A DNA stretch of 64,000 nt, taken from Phocoena phocoena (lineage: Eukaryota > Chordata > Mammalia > Artiodactyla > Phocoenidae). The notes under the pieces were generated by a model. The model was given only the letters and a program-made list of their open reading frames with translations. It was not told the origin of the DNA and ran no database searches. Both the position numbers and the translations under genes were made by a program. The first letter of the stretch is position 1; the number at the start of each line of letters is the position of its first letter. The stretch covers positions 146,464,288 to 146,528,287 of the forward strand of contig NC_089219.1 in assembly GCF_963924675.1 (NCBI RefSeq). The letters are read 5' to 3'. Below, piece by piece: positions 22,525 through 34,705 of this stretch.

Positions 22525-25500
22525 TCAAGGGGGCTGGCCCCCGCAAAACTGTGTTTCCAGGGTCCCCTAGCTTCTGGCTCCATTCAGCCAATGAGAGACA
22601 CGGGCAGGAGACTGCAGGGTAGGAGGAAGGGAGTAGTAGACCATTTCTCCTGTATCCCTCAGTGTCAGGCAGCATCTCAACAGTGACTGGTCTCCTCCAT
22701 GCCTTTAATCCCCACCAATGGCCCCTCTCTCTGTGAACTAGCTCCACCAGGCAGGTCCCCGGCTCCCAAGCTCTGGAAACACCATCTCCTCTCTTGGTCC
22801 CTTCCGCTCTAGAGGGGGTGGGCAGCTTCCCGCTATGAGTCATCTTGGAGTTGACTCACTCCGAGTGTCCTGTTTGGCTTCCCCGTTTTGCCATCCCCTG
22901 TGCCACTAAATTCCCAGCCGGGAACACCTAGAAAGGTCTCTGTGACATGATGTGTGTGTGGAAGCGGGGGGAAGAGCACATTGTGAAGAGCCCTGAGTGT
23001 ATGCTGGTCAGGAAGTCCAGTTTTCACTCCATGGTTTTCATCTCTTTAGGGATGACAGACATAAAGGACAGGTCCAGGCGGGGAGTTGAGGGGAAGAAGC
23101 TACTAAAACAGACCAAAGGAGGATGACAACGGCCTGATCTAAGGCAGGGGCAAAGAGAAGCTATGTTCGTGAGGCATTCTTGAGAGAAAATGCATAGATT
23201 CAGAAATGGGTTTGCTGGAAGGGCCGAGTGAGAGGACATGGAGGATGACTCCCAGGTTCCAGTTTGGAGGGCTGAGTAAATGATGGCACCGATGGGAGAG
23301 GATGAAGGAGAGAAGAAAGTGAAGGATGCCGGGAGGAGACATATCCAGGTTGGGGTGTCTTAGGGACGGTCTTAGAGTAATGGGGGTGACTCAGACCAGC
23401 CGACATCTAACATCTCTTCCAGAATAAATTATATGATTCTGAGGAATGGCCACATGTTCTTTGTGGTATCAATAATTGTTTTAACACTGCCCAAGGTGCT
23501 AATTTTTATTTATTTATTTATTTTTTACTTTGCAAGTAATTTTGTTGTCATTTTAGTGATGACATTTGACATAACAGGCTTAGATCTATGTCAGGAACGT
23601 AAGGTCTGGCGAGATAAGACATCCCAGAGAGCCAGCAGCACATGAACTCCTGGAAGCTAGTACTGGGGTCTGCTGTCTGGTCCTTCCCCATCACACCCAC
23701 TGCTACAGCACAGCCCCGTGTTTCTCCCTATTTGGGATTTAATCCGTGCTGCTTCCCCCAAAGTAACTCCCATTCAGCCTGTGTGACCTTCCACCCACTA
23801 CTAGGTCTGAGATCCCTACTGCTAATGACTGGATTTGACAGCAGTTCTTAGGGTCCAGGGGGTGTTGTTAAATGTACCTCGGTGCCTGGATGGGGGAGTC
23901 TGAGGACTGTGGGAGAGGCCTGTAGCCCCTCCAGAGGCCCTTTTGTAAGAAAGGGTACTGACAGTCAAGAGAGATTGCTTCCTTGGGGAGGTGAGACTTA
24001 CAGGGCCCGGGTGATAAGATGGGGGCAACAAAGGCTGGCCGGGCGCCCCAGGGTGGTCCTTGAGCCAAGGGCAACAGATGGGTAACAACACACCAGCCCA
24101 TGAAGCTGCCAGTTATAGGGTGGGCTGCCAGGAGGCAAACAACCCATTTCTCAGTTCTGCTCAGGCCTCGCCAGGACCTTAAGAAGCCGACTCCCCGAGG
24201 TTCACATTTGGCAACAGGGGACAGGTGCAAACATGTTATTCCCCAAACCCACCCGAGACCCAGTGACAGGTCCTGGGCTTAAATTAAAGGAGGGGAGATG
24301 GTGGTTAGTGATGAAGAAAAGTTAAAATGTGAAATCCCAAGATGCTGTGACTCAGGGAGATGCCCGAACCTGTGCCCTGGGCAGTGATCTAATAGAGAAC
24401 AGCCTTGGCTGGTATGGCCAGATGCCCACCTGTTGAAGGACAGGAAGTTCCCTTTATCAAAGTCACATCTGGTCCTTGAATTCTGAGATGCTGCTCTGGT
24501 TACTACCAGAAAAGTGAGGCCTTCTCTTCCTCTCCGCTGTTTCCACAGCCTAACACAACAACACAACCACTGTGTGACCTCCAGGACAGACTGGTTTTAT
24601 TTTCATCAACCTTTAACCATGCAGGTTAGACAAAGAGGAAGGGCCTTGGAGAAACGCAGGTGTAATGAGGTCATTTTCCATCAGGTCTAACATGACAGGG
24701 AGACCATGCAGGGAGCAGGTGATCCCACCACAGCCAGATGACATGTGACAACAGCCCCCCAAACCCAACTGTCCCATCCACACGATGGCTGGCTTTGGTG
24801 TCGCAGAGGCAGAAGGAGGGTGTCTTTTCTTGTACTTACACTTTTGCAGAAGAGGGTTTTCTTGGACACGGGATGGAGAATGATGTGGGTATGGTTTTTA
24901 ACTCCTTTGAAGAGAAGTGTGACGTCTCTCCAAGCTGTCAGGAGACCTCTGGTTCCTCATTTCCTCTGGGAGTGAAGCAAAGCACTGCTGGTGGAGAGAA
25001 GGGGGGGTCAGCGGCTGAAGGGCATTCCTGAGGCCCTCCGACTCTGTGGCCGCTGCTGCTTTAACATCAGTCTCACTCAGGGAAGCCTTGAAGGGAACTC
25101 TCTCCTGCTTGGAACCAACCAGAGTCCGCCTGGCTCCAGGTGATGCTGCAGAAGACCTCTGAGATTTGCTCTCAGAAGTTAGAGCAAGAGGGAAATAATA
25201 AAGACTGCTGATCTCCCCACGCAAGAGCTTCCTCTATAAGAAGCTCTGACTCAAGTCAAAGCTTTGACCCTCTGCCTCAGCTCCACGCCCATCACAGTCC
25301 CCACTGCTGTCCGGGTTCGGCTCAGCAAGCTGCTGGAGTGTGGGGCTGTCCTCATTAGTCTTCAGACCTTCAGAGCCAGCCGAGGCCCGGCACAGAGCAC
25401 TCCATCAACATTTGGTACAGAAGAAGGGAAATTTGGGATCAATGTAAGGCCTCAGTGGAAAAGGGTTATTGGAAGGAGGGCCATGAAGACAACCTAGGAC

Positions 25501-25589
25501 AAATCGGAATGAAGCAGACGGACGGCAAGGGGGCGATATGAAAAGATGTGAATGGAACCTAAGGGCTGGAACTGGACATGGGTCGTGAT

Positions 25590-25720
25590 TACACCTACTG
25601 AGGCGACGTCCAGGCTCAGAGCCAGCAAGTTTATATGCATTGTCTCATTTTCATCCTGACAGCAACCCTATGATGTACCCATTATTATTATCATCCCCAG
25701 TTTCTGAATGAAACATCTCC
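25590..25720 (-). repeat. MIR relic containing the 24-bp repeated segment
   Basis: 'Agtttatatgcattgtctcattttcatcctgacagcaaccctatgatg' is a reversed MIR. Its expected start ('tactgtgtgccaggctcag') is replaced by the 24-bp segment at 25596-25619. Confidence 0.7.
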
Positions 25721-27224
25721 CAGTTCACCTGTACCCTGCCCTTGAACAAGCTGGAGGCCCAAATCATCTGGGTGCTGGGGTAGGAGGTGAGGCCCCATGA
25801 AGGTAGTTTGGAAAAGCACAGTTACATTCATTTGATGATCTAAACTGTAACCACATAATCAGATTTGACAGTTAGTCTCTCCTAAACTGTTGCCCTCTGG
25901 CCCTTTACGTGGCATTTGACACTTCCTTCTCAAAACTCCCCAGGGGGGACACGTACCTTTTGGTTCTCCCGAGGCCCAGACCACACCTCCAGGCAGCTCC
26001 CCCCACAGGGCTCCCCTGAGGCTGGGTCAGCTCTCTTGCCACAGCTCCCACCCGCCTCATTTGAAAGGCTCCCTCACCCTCAGCCAGACTGCATCCCTGC
26101 TTCATCGAGGCACGGGGCTACCATCTCAGACTCCGTTCTCCCTCCCGTCTCCCTTCCTGATGGGCCTTTTGCTCCCACAAAGAGGCTCTCAGAAAGTGAT
26201 GGAGATTCCAGAGACCCTGCAAGTGGAGTGACATGGAAGCTGGAATACACAGCCAACGGACAACAGTTCAGATTTAGCTTGGCACTCAGAAGCATTTTTA
26301 AGCAGGGACTGAGCCAGGCCCCACCCTCCATGGCCTAAGGGTGCTCTAAGGAAAGGGGAGAGACCAGAGACCACCCTAGGCAGGCTATAGAACAGACGGG
26401 CTAAGGAGGATCCAGAAACCTTGGCTTGACCTTTTGGTGACTTTTAGCTACCAAAGGCCAACATCATTGGAGCCGTGCCGCATCTTCCCACAAGGCTCAC
26501 ACACACCTCCCACTGCGTTAGGTTCGTATCTCCAAAGCTGACCACAGATGTGTGAAGTACTGTTGACTGCCAACGGCCCCCAGAGCTCTGGAAGACTCTG
26601 TGGCTGGGGCATGAGTCGATGTCCTGGGAAAGGCAGATGGGCAATCCCCTACTGACCAGCGGTGAGGCCAGCTCTGGCCCAGGCCTGGGGAGGGAGCACA
26701 CGGGACCGAAGGCGGCCCTCTCACCCCAGCCCTGGGGGAAGAAGCTTCCCGAGGTCCGTTACCCCAGGCACACCCCAGACGGCCAGCCCACACGTGGGCA
26801 GGCAGCCTAGAGTCCCCTCAGTTCAATGGTTGACGTCGGGCTATTGGGACTGATGGGCTTGATCAGGATGACAGAAGAGGGAAAGCAGGTGCGGAGTCCA
26901 GGAAGGGGACCCAAGAGAAGCAGACAGAATCTGAGGAGTGGCTTCCCCCAACAACTGAGCCAGTCAGCTGTGGAAGGACTTAAGGGATCAGCTAGCCAGA
27001 AGTTTCACAGTTGTTTTTAAAAACAGTGAAACTTATCAAACCAAATCTCAAGAAAAACCAAATCCATAAATAAAAGATTTGTACAGAGAACCTGTCTGGT
27101 TAAGCAAGGCCTGTTGGGTTGCCTACAATCTATACACCTCTGGCAGCTCTTCTGGGTAATTGTAGGGGTTCTACAGTTTGGTTTTTTCAAGTTAATAACA
27201 TATGTACTAGTGCTTTGCAATTTG

Positions 27225-27420
27225 TACTTTCACATACAATGTCACACCCAGTCCTCACACTAACCCCATAGGAATATCATGGTCATATTTCTGATGAAGT
27301 ACTTGAGGCCCCAAGTTGTGAAGTACCTATGCCCCAAATTACACAGCTAACATGTGATGGAGCAGGAACTTGAATCTAGGCTTTCTGACTACAAATCCAG
27401 TACTCTTTACTCCATGTCAT
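27225..27420 (-). repeat. MIR SINE
   Basis: 'Acacccagtcctcacactaaccccatagg...gatgaagtacttgaggcc...ttacacagctaacatg' is a reversed MIR. Confidence 0.7.
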
Positions 27421-27474
27421 GTCCAGAAGAAAAGGTACCACAACCCAACTGGTACCAAAAGGGAGGTCTTGATG

Positions 27475-27690
27475 AGAGGCAGTATAGCCTACTGGTTAGT
27501 GACCAGCTCTGGAACCACACCACTGGGGTTCAATCTTTTCTGCCATTCACTTAGCTGTGTCACCTTTCTTCATCTGGAAAATAGGACAACAATAGCACCT
27601 GCCTCTAAGGCTCAGTTAATATTAAACGCATTAATCTACATAAATTACCAGCACACAGTGTCTGGCACAAAAATAAGTGCTTAATACTCA
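27475..27690 (+). repeat. MIR SINE
   Basis: 'Ggcagtatagcctactggttagtgaccagctctggaacc' through 'agtgtctggcacaaaaataagtgctt' is the full sense MIR order. Confidence 0.85.
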
Positions 27691-28139
27691 CGCTTGTCCA
27701 TTCTTCACTCCTGGCCAGCATTTATTCAGTGCCTGCTGCATGCAGAGGTCTGAACCTCATTCTATTGTGGGAAGGGGTGCAAGTGGGACAGGACCCCAAG
27801 TTCCTGTTTCCAAGATGTTTTCAGTCCAGTGGGGAGCATGTCTAGGCACAAAGCACAGCACCAATTTCTGGAGTGGTTGGGTCCCTGGACGCTCTGCTAA
27901 GAATGTGCCCTGGAACATGATAAAAATGCTGCCTTGGACACCATACCCCAGAGAAACAGACCTCTGCTTTGGGGTACTATTTGTTACAATAGTTTAGCGT
28001 GGCCTAAGTAATATGTTTCAGAATCAGGATCTCTCAGCGGTAGCTAGAAGTCTGCTTTTTTAATAAGTTCTCAGGTTCGATTCTGCAGCCCGTTACAGTG
28101 TGAGACGTGCCGAGCTAGACCACCGTGCCGGCTTCCGGG

Positions 28140-29225
28140 TCATTTTCTCCCTGCTGGCCACTCCACACTGCCCCACCTCTCGGGCACCTAGGCTGGTGCT
28201 AGACCTCTGCTCTCTTCCATCTACACTTGTGCTCTTGGTGAGCCCATCTCGGCTCCTGCCTGGGATGCCATCTAAGGCTGACAACACCCTGGTTCCTATC
28301 TGCAGCCTGGACCCCCATCCTGAACTCGAGTCATCCCAACTGCCTAGTCCATAGCTCCATGTTTGTTCACTGAGCATCTCAAACGTAAGACATCCAGGCC
28401 CACCCAGCCTGCTCCTCCTATACCGCCTTCCCCCACCTCAGTAAACCAGTACCACCAGTCACCCTGTTGCTTGGACCAAGAATTCTGGAGTCATCCTTGG
28501 CACCTCTCAGTCTCCATCCCACAACACCAAATCCTATTGGCTCTTCCTCCAAGCACATCTACCTACTTCTCTCTACTGTCAGCATTACCATCCCAGTCTA
28601 AGCCACCGTCTCCTCCCCGCTGGATAAAGCGCTCGCCTCCTAGCTGGTCTCTTCCTCTGTCCCTTTACAGTCTATTCACAACCCAGCAGTCAGAGTGAGC
28701 CTTTTAAAAACAGAAGTCAGATATGTCACTCCTCTGCTCCAAGGGCCCCATCTCACTCAGGGTAAAAGCCAGTGTCCTCAGAGTCCTGTGATCTGGCCTC
28801 CATTCTCTGTCCCCATTTCCCAGCGCTTTCCTCTGTTCACACGCTCCAGTGACACCAGCCTCGCTTCTTCTTGACTAGTAGAAGAGCCTTCTGCGTGCTG
28901 CCGCCCTGCCTGGAATGCTCTTCTGCCTGACACCTGAATAGCTTATTCCTCACTTCTGGTACCTGCTCAGGTGTTACCTCACAAGTGAGGGCTTCACTGA
29001 CCCATGTGGAGTAGCTACATCCCCGGCAGCCCCGTCATCACCTGCTGCATTTTTCTCCAAAGCGCTTATTACCACGTAGCTTGGTATATGCTTGCTTCTT
29101 TACTGTCTTCCTGCCAGAATATAAGCTCCATGAGGGCAAGAATGTTTCTTCTGCTTCCTGAGGTAGCAGTACTTAGAACTGGGCATATGATAGGCACTCA
29201 GTAAGTACTCATGGGAAGACTGAAC
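28140..29225 (+). repeat. L2 LINE 3' part
   Basis: A long L2 stretch shows 'gtcagatatgtcactcctctgctccaa', 'gcctggaatgctcttctgcc', 'agtgagggcttcactgacc', 'tataagctccatgagggcaag' and 'gataggcactcagtaagtact'. Confidence 0.85.
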
Positions 29226-29376
29226 AGCAGCCTTACAGTTTCTGCAGAAAGCAGGACAGGCTCTCTCTCACGGAGCATGCTCCCCAGGGCCTAACACTTC
29301 ATCTCAACCCATTCTGAGTCCTGAAATTCTACCAGTCACAGCTAGAGAAGGCAAAGCTGGCGAATGATGGCTGACT

Positions 29377-29419
29377 GGGGGCGGGGGGGTGGGGGTAGTC
29401 AGTGTAGGGAGGGGGAGGG
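29377..29419 (+). other. G-rich tract with quadruplex potential
   Basis: Several runs of three or more G (gggggcgggggggtggggg, then gggagggggaggg) lie within 43 bases on the plus strand, the non-transcribed strand here being plus for a minus-strand gene. Confidence 0.7.
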
Positions 29420-29869
29420 TCTAGCTATCCGGGGCTGGAAGAGTGGAGCCTGAACAGTGCTCCTTACTCCCACCAATGTGAACTAGCCCCTGGATGAGGT
29501 GTCCCAGTGGGCAGCCAGGTACCTGCGAAAGAGAGAAAATGCTGAGAAGGACTTTTTTCTTCTTTTGCCACAAAAACTTCTACTTAGAAAACAATCATGG
29601 AAGAAGTGTTCAAATAATTCAATCTAAGAAGATGTGATAAGAGATATGGAAAATGAAAATCAGGACTAAGGACAATAAAAAAGAATTTCATAGAACTGAA
29701 TCTATAATTATCATAGAACTAAAATCCTAGATAATATCAACATGGCGAGATGTGGGGAAAGACCAAAGGGACAGAGCAGTGCAAAGTATTTGTCTGATTA
29801 GAAAGAAAATAGAGATCTCGAGCCCCTCATTCTTGAGAAGGACTTTTTATTCAAAAAACAGGTACGGGG

Positions 29870-30090
29870 GTCTTCCCTGGTGGCGCAGTGGTTGAGAGTC
29901 CACCTGCCGATGCAGGGGACACGGGTTCGTGCCCCGGTCTGGGAAGATCCCACATGCCGCGGAGCGGCTGGGCCCGTGACCCATGGCCACTGGGCCTGCG
30001 CGTCCGGAGCCTGTGCTCCACAACGGGAGAGGCCACAACAGTGAGAGGCCCGCGTACCGCAAAAAACAAACAAACAAACAACAACAACAA
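29870..30090 (+). mobile_element. CHR-type SINE with 17-bp target duplication
   Basis: The head is gtcttccctggtggcgcagtgg, the B-box is GGTTCGTGCCC and the tail is a CAAA-rich run. Direct repeats aaaaaacaggtacgggg lie at 29853-29869 and 30091-30107. Confidence 0.93.
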
Positions 30091-30289
30091 AAAAAACAGG
30101 TACGGGGCCCTCAGCAAGGTGCCTCACAAGGTGCTAGAGATCTAAAATCACATTTGCTGGATTCCTTTTCCAGAGACTTCATCAGGTAACAGAGTTCTGG
30201 GCCAGTTTCCCTTTCAGCTCACTCTCTTGTTTTCAACATCTGTTTCACACCGTTCTCTTCTGCACAGACCTTGACCACACTCCCCGTCT

Positions 30290-31935
30290 CCCCAGGAAAC
30301 CTCATTTCCTATTGCACAGAAAATAGAAGTTTTCAGAGCAGAGATATCTCCACTTCCTGCTACCAGGACTGCACATCCGGCCCCCTGTGCAGGGGGCCCC
30401 TGCTCTGCCCTCCCTCTGCCCCCCCCCAGGGCCCCCGCAGAGGTGGCCTCTGCACCAGGCCAAGCTCTCCACCTGTCCCAGCCTCCTGCCTCTTCAGGGG
30501 TTTTCTGATGGGAAGAGGCTGCTTTTCCGTCAGCCTCCCCCTTGCAGCTGGCTCCTTCCATCAGCACTCACACAATCACAAATCTCTCCTGAGATGCAAG
30601 CAACCCCCCAAATTCTCACTCTCATATTTCTCTAAGGTTCAAGCTCTGCTTCCTCTCACAGCCAAACCTCCTGACTCATCCTCCCCCTCTCACAGCGGAG
30701 TGACTATCTCCACCGGCCTCTCTTCAATCCAACGCTCAGCCCACTCCGGCCTGGCTCACACCCGACCAAGCCCCCCAAACTGCTCTCACCCAGGACCCAG
30801 GGACTCCTGGGTCACTTAAGCCAATGGTCAATTTTCCATCTTCATCTTAAGTGGCTTCCCAGCAACATCTGATGTTAGGGACCCCGACCCCCATCCCGAA
30901 CCCAAACACATACTTTAAAATATTTTTTCCCCTTTAGCTTCCCTGAATCCACACTGTCCTGGCCTCAAAGACCAGGTACGAAATAACGACCCCCAATGTC
31001 TCTCTCCACTGCGTCTAGACCCACATGTTACTGCCTTCCTAGTGTTTCCTTTTCAATGTCTCACAGGCACTCCAAAGCCACCACACCCAAAATGGAACCA
31101 ACGTTTCCTCTCTCCAGTGCTCCCTCTCGGTGAAGGGCTGCTTTTTATCTTGCTGTTGTCACCAGACAACTGGTATCATTGCTGGTAGTGCCCTCTCTCC
31201 TCCCTCACAACAACCCCCCGATTCAAGCCACATCCCTCTCCCCTGGGCCTCTGCACCAGCCTCCTATTACTTGTCTCCCCTCCCCTCCTGTGGCTGGTCT
31301 CCCCTCACGTCCCCTCCTGTGGCTGGTCTCCCCTCCCCTCCCCTCCTGTGGCTGGTCTCCCCTCACCCACTCACTCCCCCAAAGCATCCCTCACACAGCA
31401 GCCTGATTAGCCTCTGAAAAAGCCAAGGTGTTCTCACTCACACAGATTTTCCACAGCCTCCCGTTACTCTCACAGTTCCAAACCCTTAACTGAGCTACCG
31501 AGGTCCCACCCACTTCTCCAGGTTATCTCCCTCCCCACCCCTTACTCTCCAGCCTCTCTGACCTTTTTGCCATTCCTCACAGGAGAGGAGAACCTTCCTT
31601 CCTTCCAGCCTTCGCCCTAAGGCTGGTCTCCCTTTGCTCAAGCTGTTGTCTCTGCTGGAAACATCCTCTCCTCCCTCCCCCCACTTCTCACGGAACTAAA
31701 CTCATCCAAGCCCAGCTTAAGCATCATTATCCAGCTAATCAGCCCCTTCTTCCTCAGTACACGCCCTATTATCACTCTGTACTTCTCCTTCATAGCACGT
31801 ACGATTACATTCATTTTTAATGTAATTATCCGTTCAGTATTAGTCTACATGAGCAAATAGAAAGCTGGGCCGGGACTGTGTCTTTCTCAAGGTGCTGGCA
31901 CAGAGCAACCACTCAAATACCTGAGTAAATGAACA
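30290..31935 (+). repeat. L2-type LINE relics (discontinuous)
   Basis: C/T-rich text carries L2 phrases ('ccaggtacgaaataacgacc', 'cacaggcactccaaagccacc', 'gcccagcttaagcatcatta', 'aggtgctggcacagagcaac'). It is broken by a 29-bp minisatellite at 31282-31370. Boundaries are approximate. Confidence 0.55.
31282..31370. repeat. 29-bp minisatellite, three copies
   Basis: The unit containing cctcctgtggctggtctccc starts at 31284, 31313 and 31342, an exact 29-bp period. Confidence 0.9.
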
Positions 31936-31939
31936 GCTG

Positions 31940-32180
31940 CCACTTTGGGTGCCTACAGTGTGCTAGATACTGTGGCTAGATGCTTTCTATGGGCTGCTGC
32001 ACTCACTCTACACAGCAACTCAATGAGGGATGGGTACTAGTTTCATTACTCACGTTCATAGTTTACAGGTCGGGTCCTGAAGCTCAGGGAGATTGAAGAG
32101 CGTGTTCAGGGTGACGTCGTTGGCAATTGCCTGGTTGGGATTCAACCTCGGGCTTGTCTCCCATCAAAGCCACTTCACCA
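31940..32180 (-). repeat. MIR SINE
   Basis: 'Gcctacagtgtgctagatactgtggctaga...agtttacaggtcgggtcctgaagctcaggg' is a reversed MIR. Confidence 0.7.
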
Positions 32181-32264
32181 CGCTTCCCTCCGTACTCCCC
32201 GTGCTCACGCACGGCCCTAGACACAGTGGGTGGTCAATCAAGGGGGATGGACACCCACTCCGCC

Positions 32265-32430
32265 ATCTCACTTGATCATCGCAGTCACCCTTGAACTCGA
32301 CAAACGAGAATTACAACTCTCCTTTTCCAGATGAGGAAAATAGAGTTTGAGGGATCCAAAGTGTCACGCAGCAGTAGGCGGCCATGTCGGGCTGGAACCC
32401 AGGTCTTCTGGCTCCTTATCTAGGGTGGTT
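32265..32430 (-). repeat. MIR SINE
   Basis: 'Ccttttccagatgaggaaaatagag...ggctggaacccaggtcttctggctcc' is a reversed MIR. Confidence 0.75.
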
Positions 32431-32446
32431 CTCTCTATAGCATAAC

Positions 32447-33006
32447 TGTAGTTAGGCACTGAGGTGGGATTATGCAGGGAAGCTGTGCAGAAAAGGGTTA
32501 ACAGAGCAGGCCTGCACCTGCTACCCCTAGAAAGGTCTGCTTACAAGGATGGGCTTTGGCTGATGTCTGGAAAGGTGGATTCGGGGTGGGCTCTCACCAC
32601 CCTGACTCGCTCATTGTGTCTGAACTGTGCAAACAATGTGATTTAGGCTGAACATCTGTTTTGTTTTGTTTTTTCTGGAAGTCTGAGATTTTGGTTTAGG
32701 CAGAGGGTGCCTACATGACCGGTCCTCAATAAAAATACTCGGCACTGAGTCTCTAATGAGCTTCCCCGATAGACAACATTTCACACGTGTCGTCACAGTT
32801 GTGCTGGACGAGCTAAGCACGTCCTATGTGAAGGACACTTGGAAGCTGGTGCCTGGTTTCCTCTGGACTTTGTCCCATGTGCCTTTTCCCTTTGCTGATT
32901 TTGCTTTGTATCTTTTCACTGTGATAAATCTTAGCTCTATGACTATAGGCTGAATCCCGTGAGTCCTCCTAGCAAATCACTGAACCTGGGCGTGTTCTTG
33001 GAGACC
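32447..33006 (+). mobile_element. Solo LTR-like relic of an endogenous retrovirus
   Basis: The block starts tgtagttaggcactg and ends near ttggagacca (TG...CA). It includes 'cattgtgtctgaactgtgcaa', an internal 'tcaataaaaatactcggcac' and 'gtgataaatcttagctc' followed by 'gagtcctcctagcaaatcac', arranged like the U3, polyadenylation and R/U5 segments of an LTR. No internal viral genes are adjacent, so it is a solo LTR or fragment. The family is not asserted. Confidence 0.5.
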
Positions 33007-33519
33007 AGCCTTCCTAACGAGAAACAAATTTTGAGTTTTCTTTGAAAAGAGTGAGAGGGGCACGGATTAGTAGATTAAAATAGGAGGCATTCCAGGAAGG
33101 AGAAACGATGTGAAGAAAGTTAGGAATAGATTAAGTCAGGTGTAGAAGGCCCTGCCGCTGTTCAACATGGTCTAAAGAGAGCTGACACTGAGAAAATTCT
33201 GCATTACAGTTATGAGGTGGAAGAGACAGGGGTTACAGCAGTCACACTTGTTAGAAAACCTGGTATCAGTGAATTGTTAGCATCACAGAAAGACTGAAAG
33301 AATTTAGTGTCTGCCCGTCCAAAGCAAATACATGGCACCGGGCATTTTTGAGGAAGTCTATGGGAGTGCTATGGAGAGGTTCAAGCAACGTCCCAAATTA
33401 TTAGTTTTTTTTCATATAAACCACCTCAACATCAATCTGCTCGAGAATAATCTACTTCCCATCCATTAAGAACAACTATTCCTTCCTTCCTTTATCCCTC
33501 AGAAATGCCTTTGCCCATG

Positions 33520-33670
33520 GTTCAACATTCCCTCCTCTCCCTCCCTTCTGTCCACCTTGCTCACTCCTCAGGAGGGCTTCCTGGAATGATCCCATCCAGT
33601 TGCTGAATCACTTCTTTTATTTATTCTGCATCTACTTAACACTCAAGCTTTCACTTCATAGCACATTAGT
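33520..33670 (+). repeat. L2-like fragment
   Basis: 'Tccaccttgctcactcctcaggagggcttcctggaatgatcccatcc' and 'cacttcatagcacatta' resemble an L2 3' end. Confidence 0.4.
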
Positions 33671-34469
33671 TGGCCTTGAACCCAGGGAAGCATGGGAAAT
33701 TCTCCTAGGTTGTACCACAGATATCTGCCCAGCCTCTTCCTCAGAATCCCAACATCCTGAAGGTAGATGAGGGAACTCTTAACCCCACCCCCTGCCTCCA
33801 TCCTCCAGCATCAAGGACTCCTCTAACGGAGGCTCAGAACATAGCCTGGCTGTCCCAAGCCATCCCCCTTAGGAAGGGAGCACAGAGAGGGCTCTGGCTG
33901 GCAGCTTTGTCCCAAGTCAACCTCACTCCTCATCCTGCTCTCATTTCACAGCTGGATCCCACTGAAGTAATGGCTCTGCTCCTGGTGAGCCATACAAGCC
34001 AGCGCCTGTATTTTGCTTCCTAAATCCATTTTATTTCTTCTGTGGGGTCCCTGTGTTGCCTCCCTGCCCAGCCCTATGATTCCTCCAAGGCTGCACTGCT
34101 CTGCCCACAAGTCCTTCTAAAGGACTGGAAACCTGCCCCTGAAACCCAGCCCCTGGGGCTGAGCCTCCTCTATCTCACACTTCCAGTCCCCTTCTCTGCC
34201 CTCTGCCTGCCAAGGGCTCGGCCCAACTTATCCCCACCATGCCCTGACCCATTCCAGTTCACCGACTCTGGTCCCTGAGGTTGGCCTGGTCTAGAGATTG
34301 CAAAGCGACAGCAATAGGCTAGTTTAAATGATGGTCTACCCTGGTATGTGGCAGTTTTTGTGCTTGTCTGTTTTTAATTTAAATCTGAATGCCTTTAGGC
34401 TAGACGCGTATTTCCCACCTCCCCAGAAACCCCACAACTCCCTATGCTGTCAAACATGCGGAAGAAGAA

Positions 34470-34705
34470 AACCAGCTTTATTGAACCCGCCATACACTAG
34501 GCTCTGTGTATATTTTGCCTTATTTAATCCTTCCAGCAACCCCAAGTGGGTGACATTACTATCTCTGTTTACTGGTGGGAAAACAGAAGCTCATGGAAGT
34601 TGGGCGACTTGCCCACATCATACAACTACAACCAGCAAGCCATAAATCCAGATTTGAACCCAAGCTTGCCAGATTCTGAAATCTATACTATTCCCACTAT
34701 GCCAT
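34470..34705 (-). repeat. MIR SINE
   Basis: 'Ttattgaacccgccatacactaggctctgtgtat...gtttactggtgggaaaacagaagctcatgg...cttgcccacatcatacaac' is a reversed MIR. Confidence 0.8.

Noticed and set aside
30271..30819. 182-codon plus-strand frame
   Set aside because: It is C/T-rich L2-like sequence giving Pro/Ser-rich translation, without splice context or homology.
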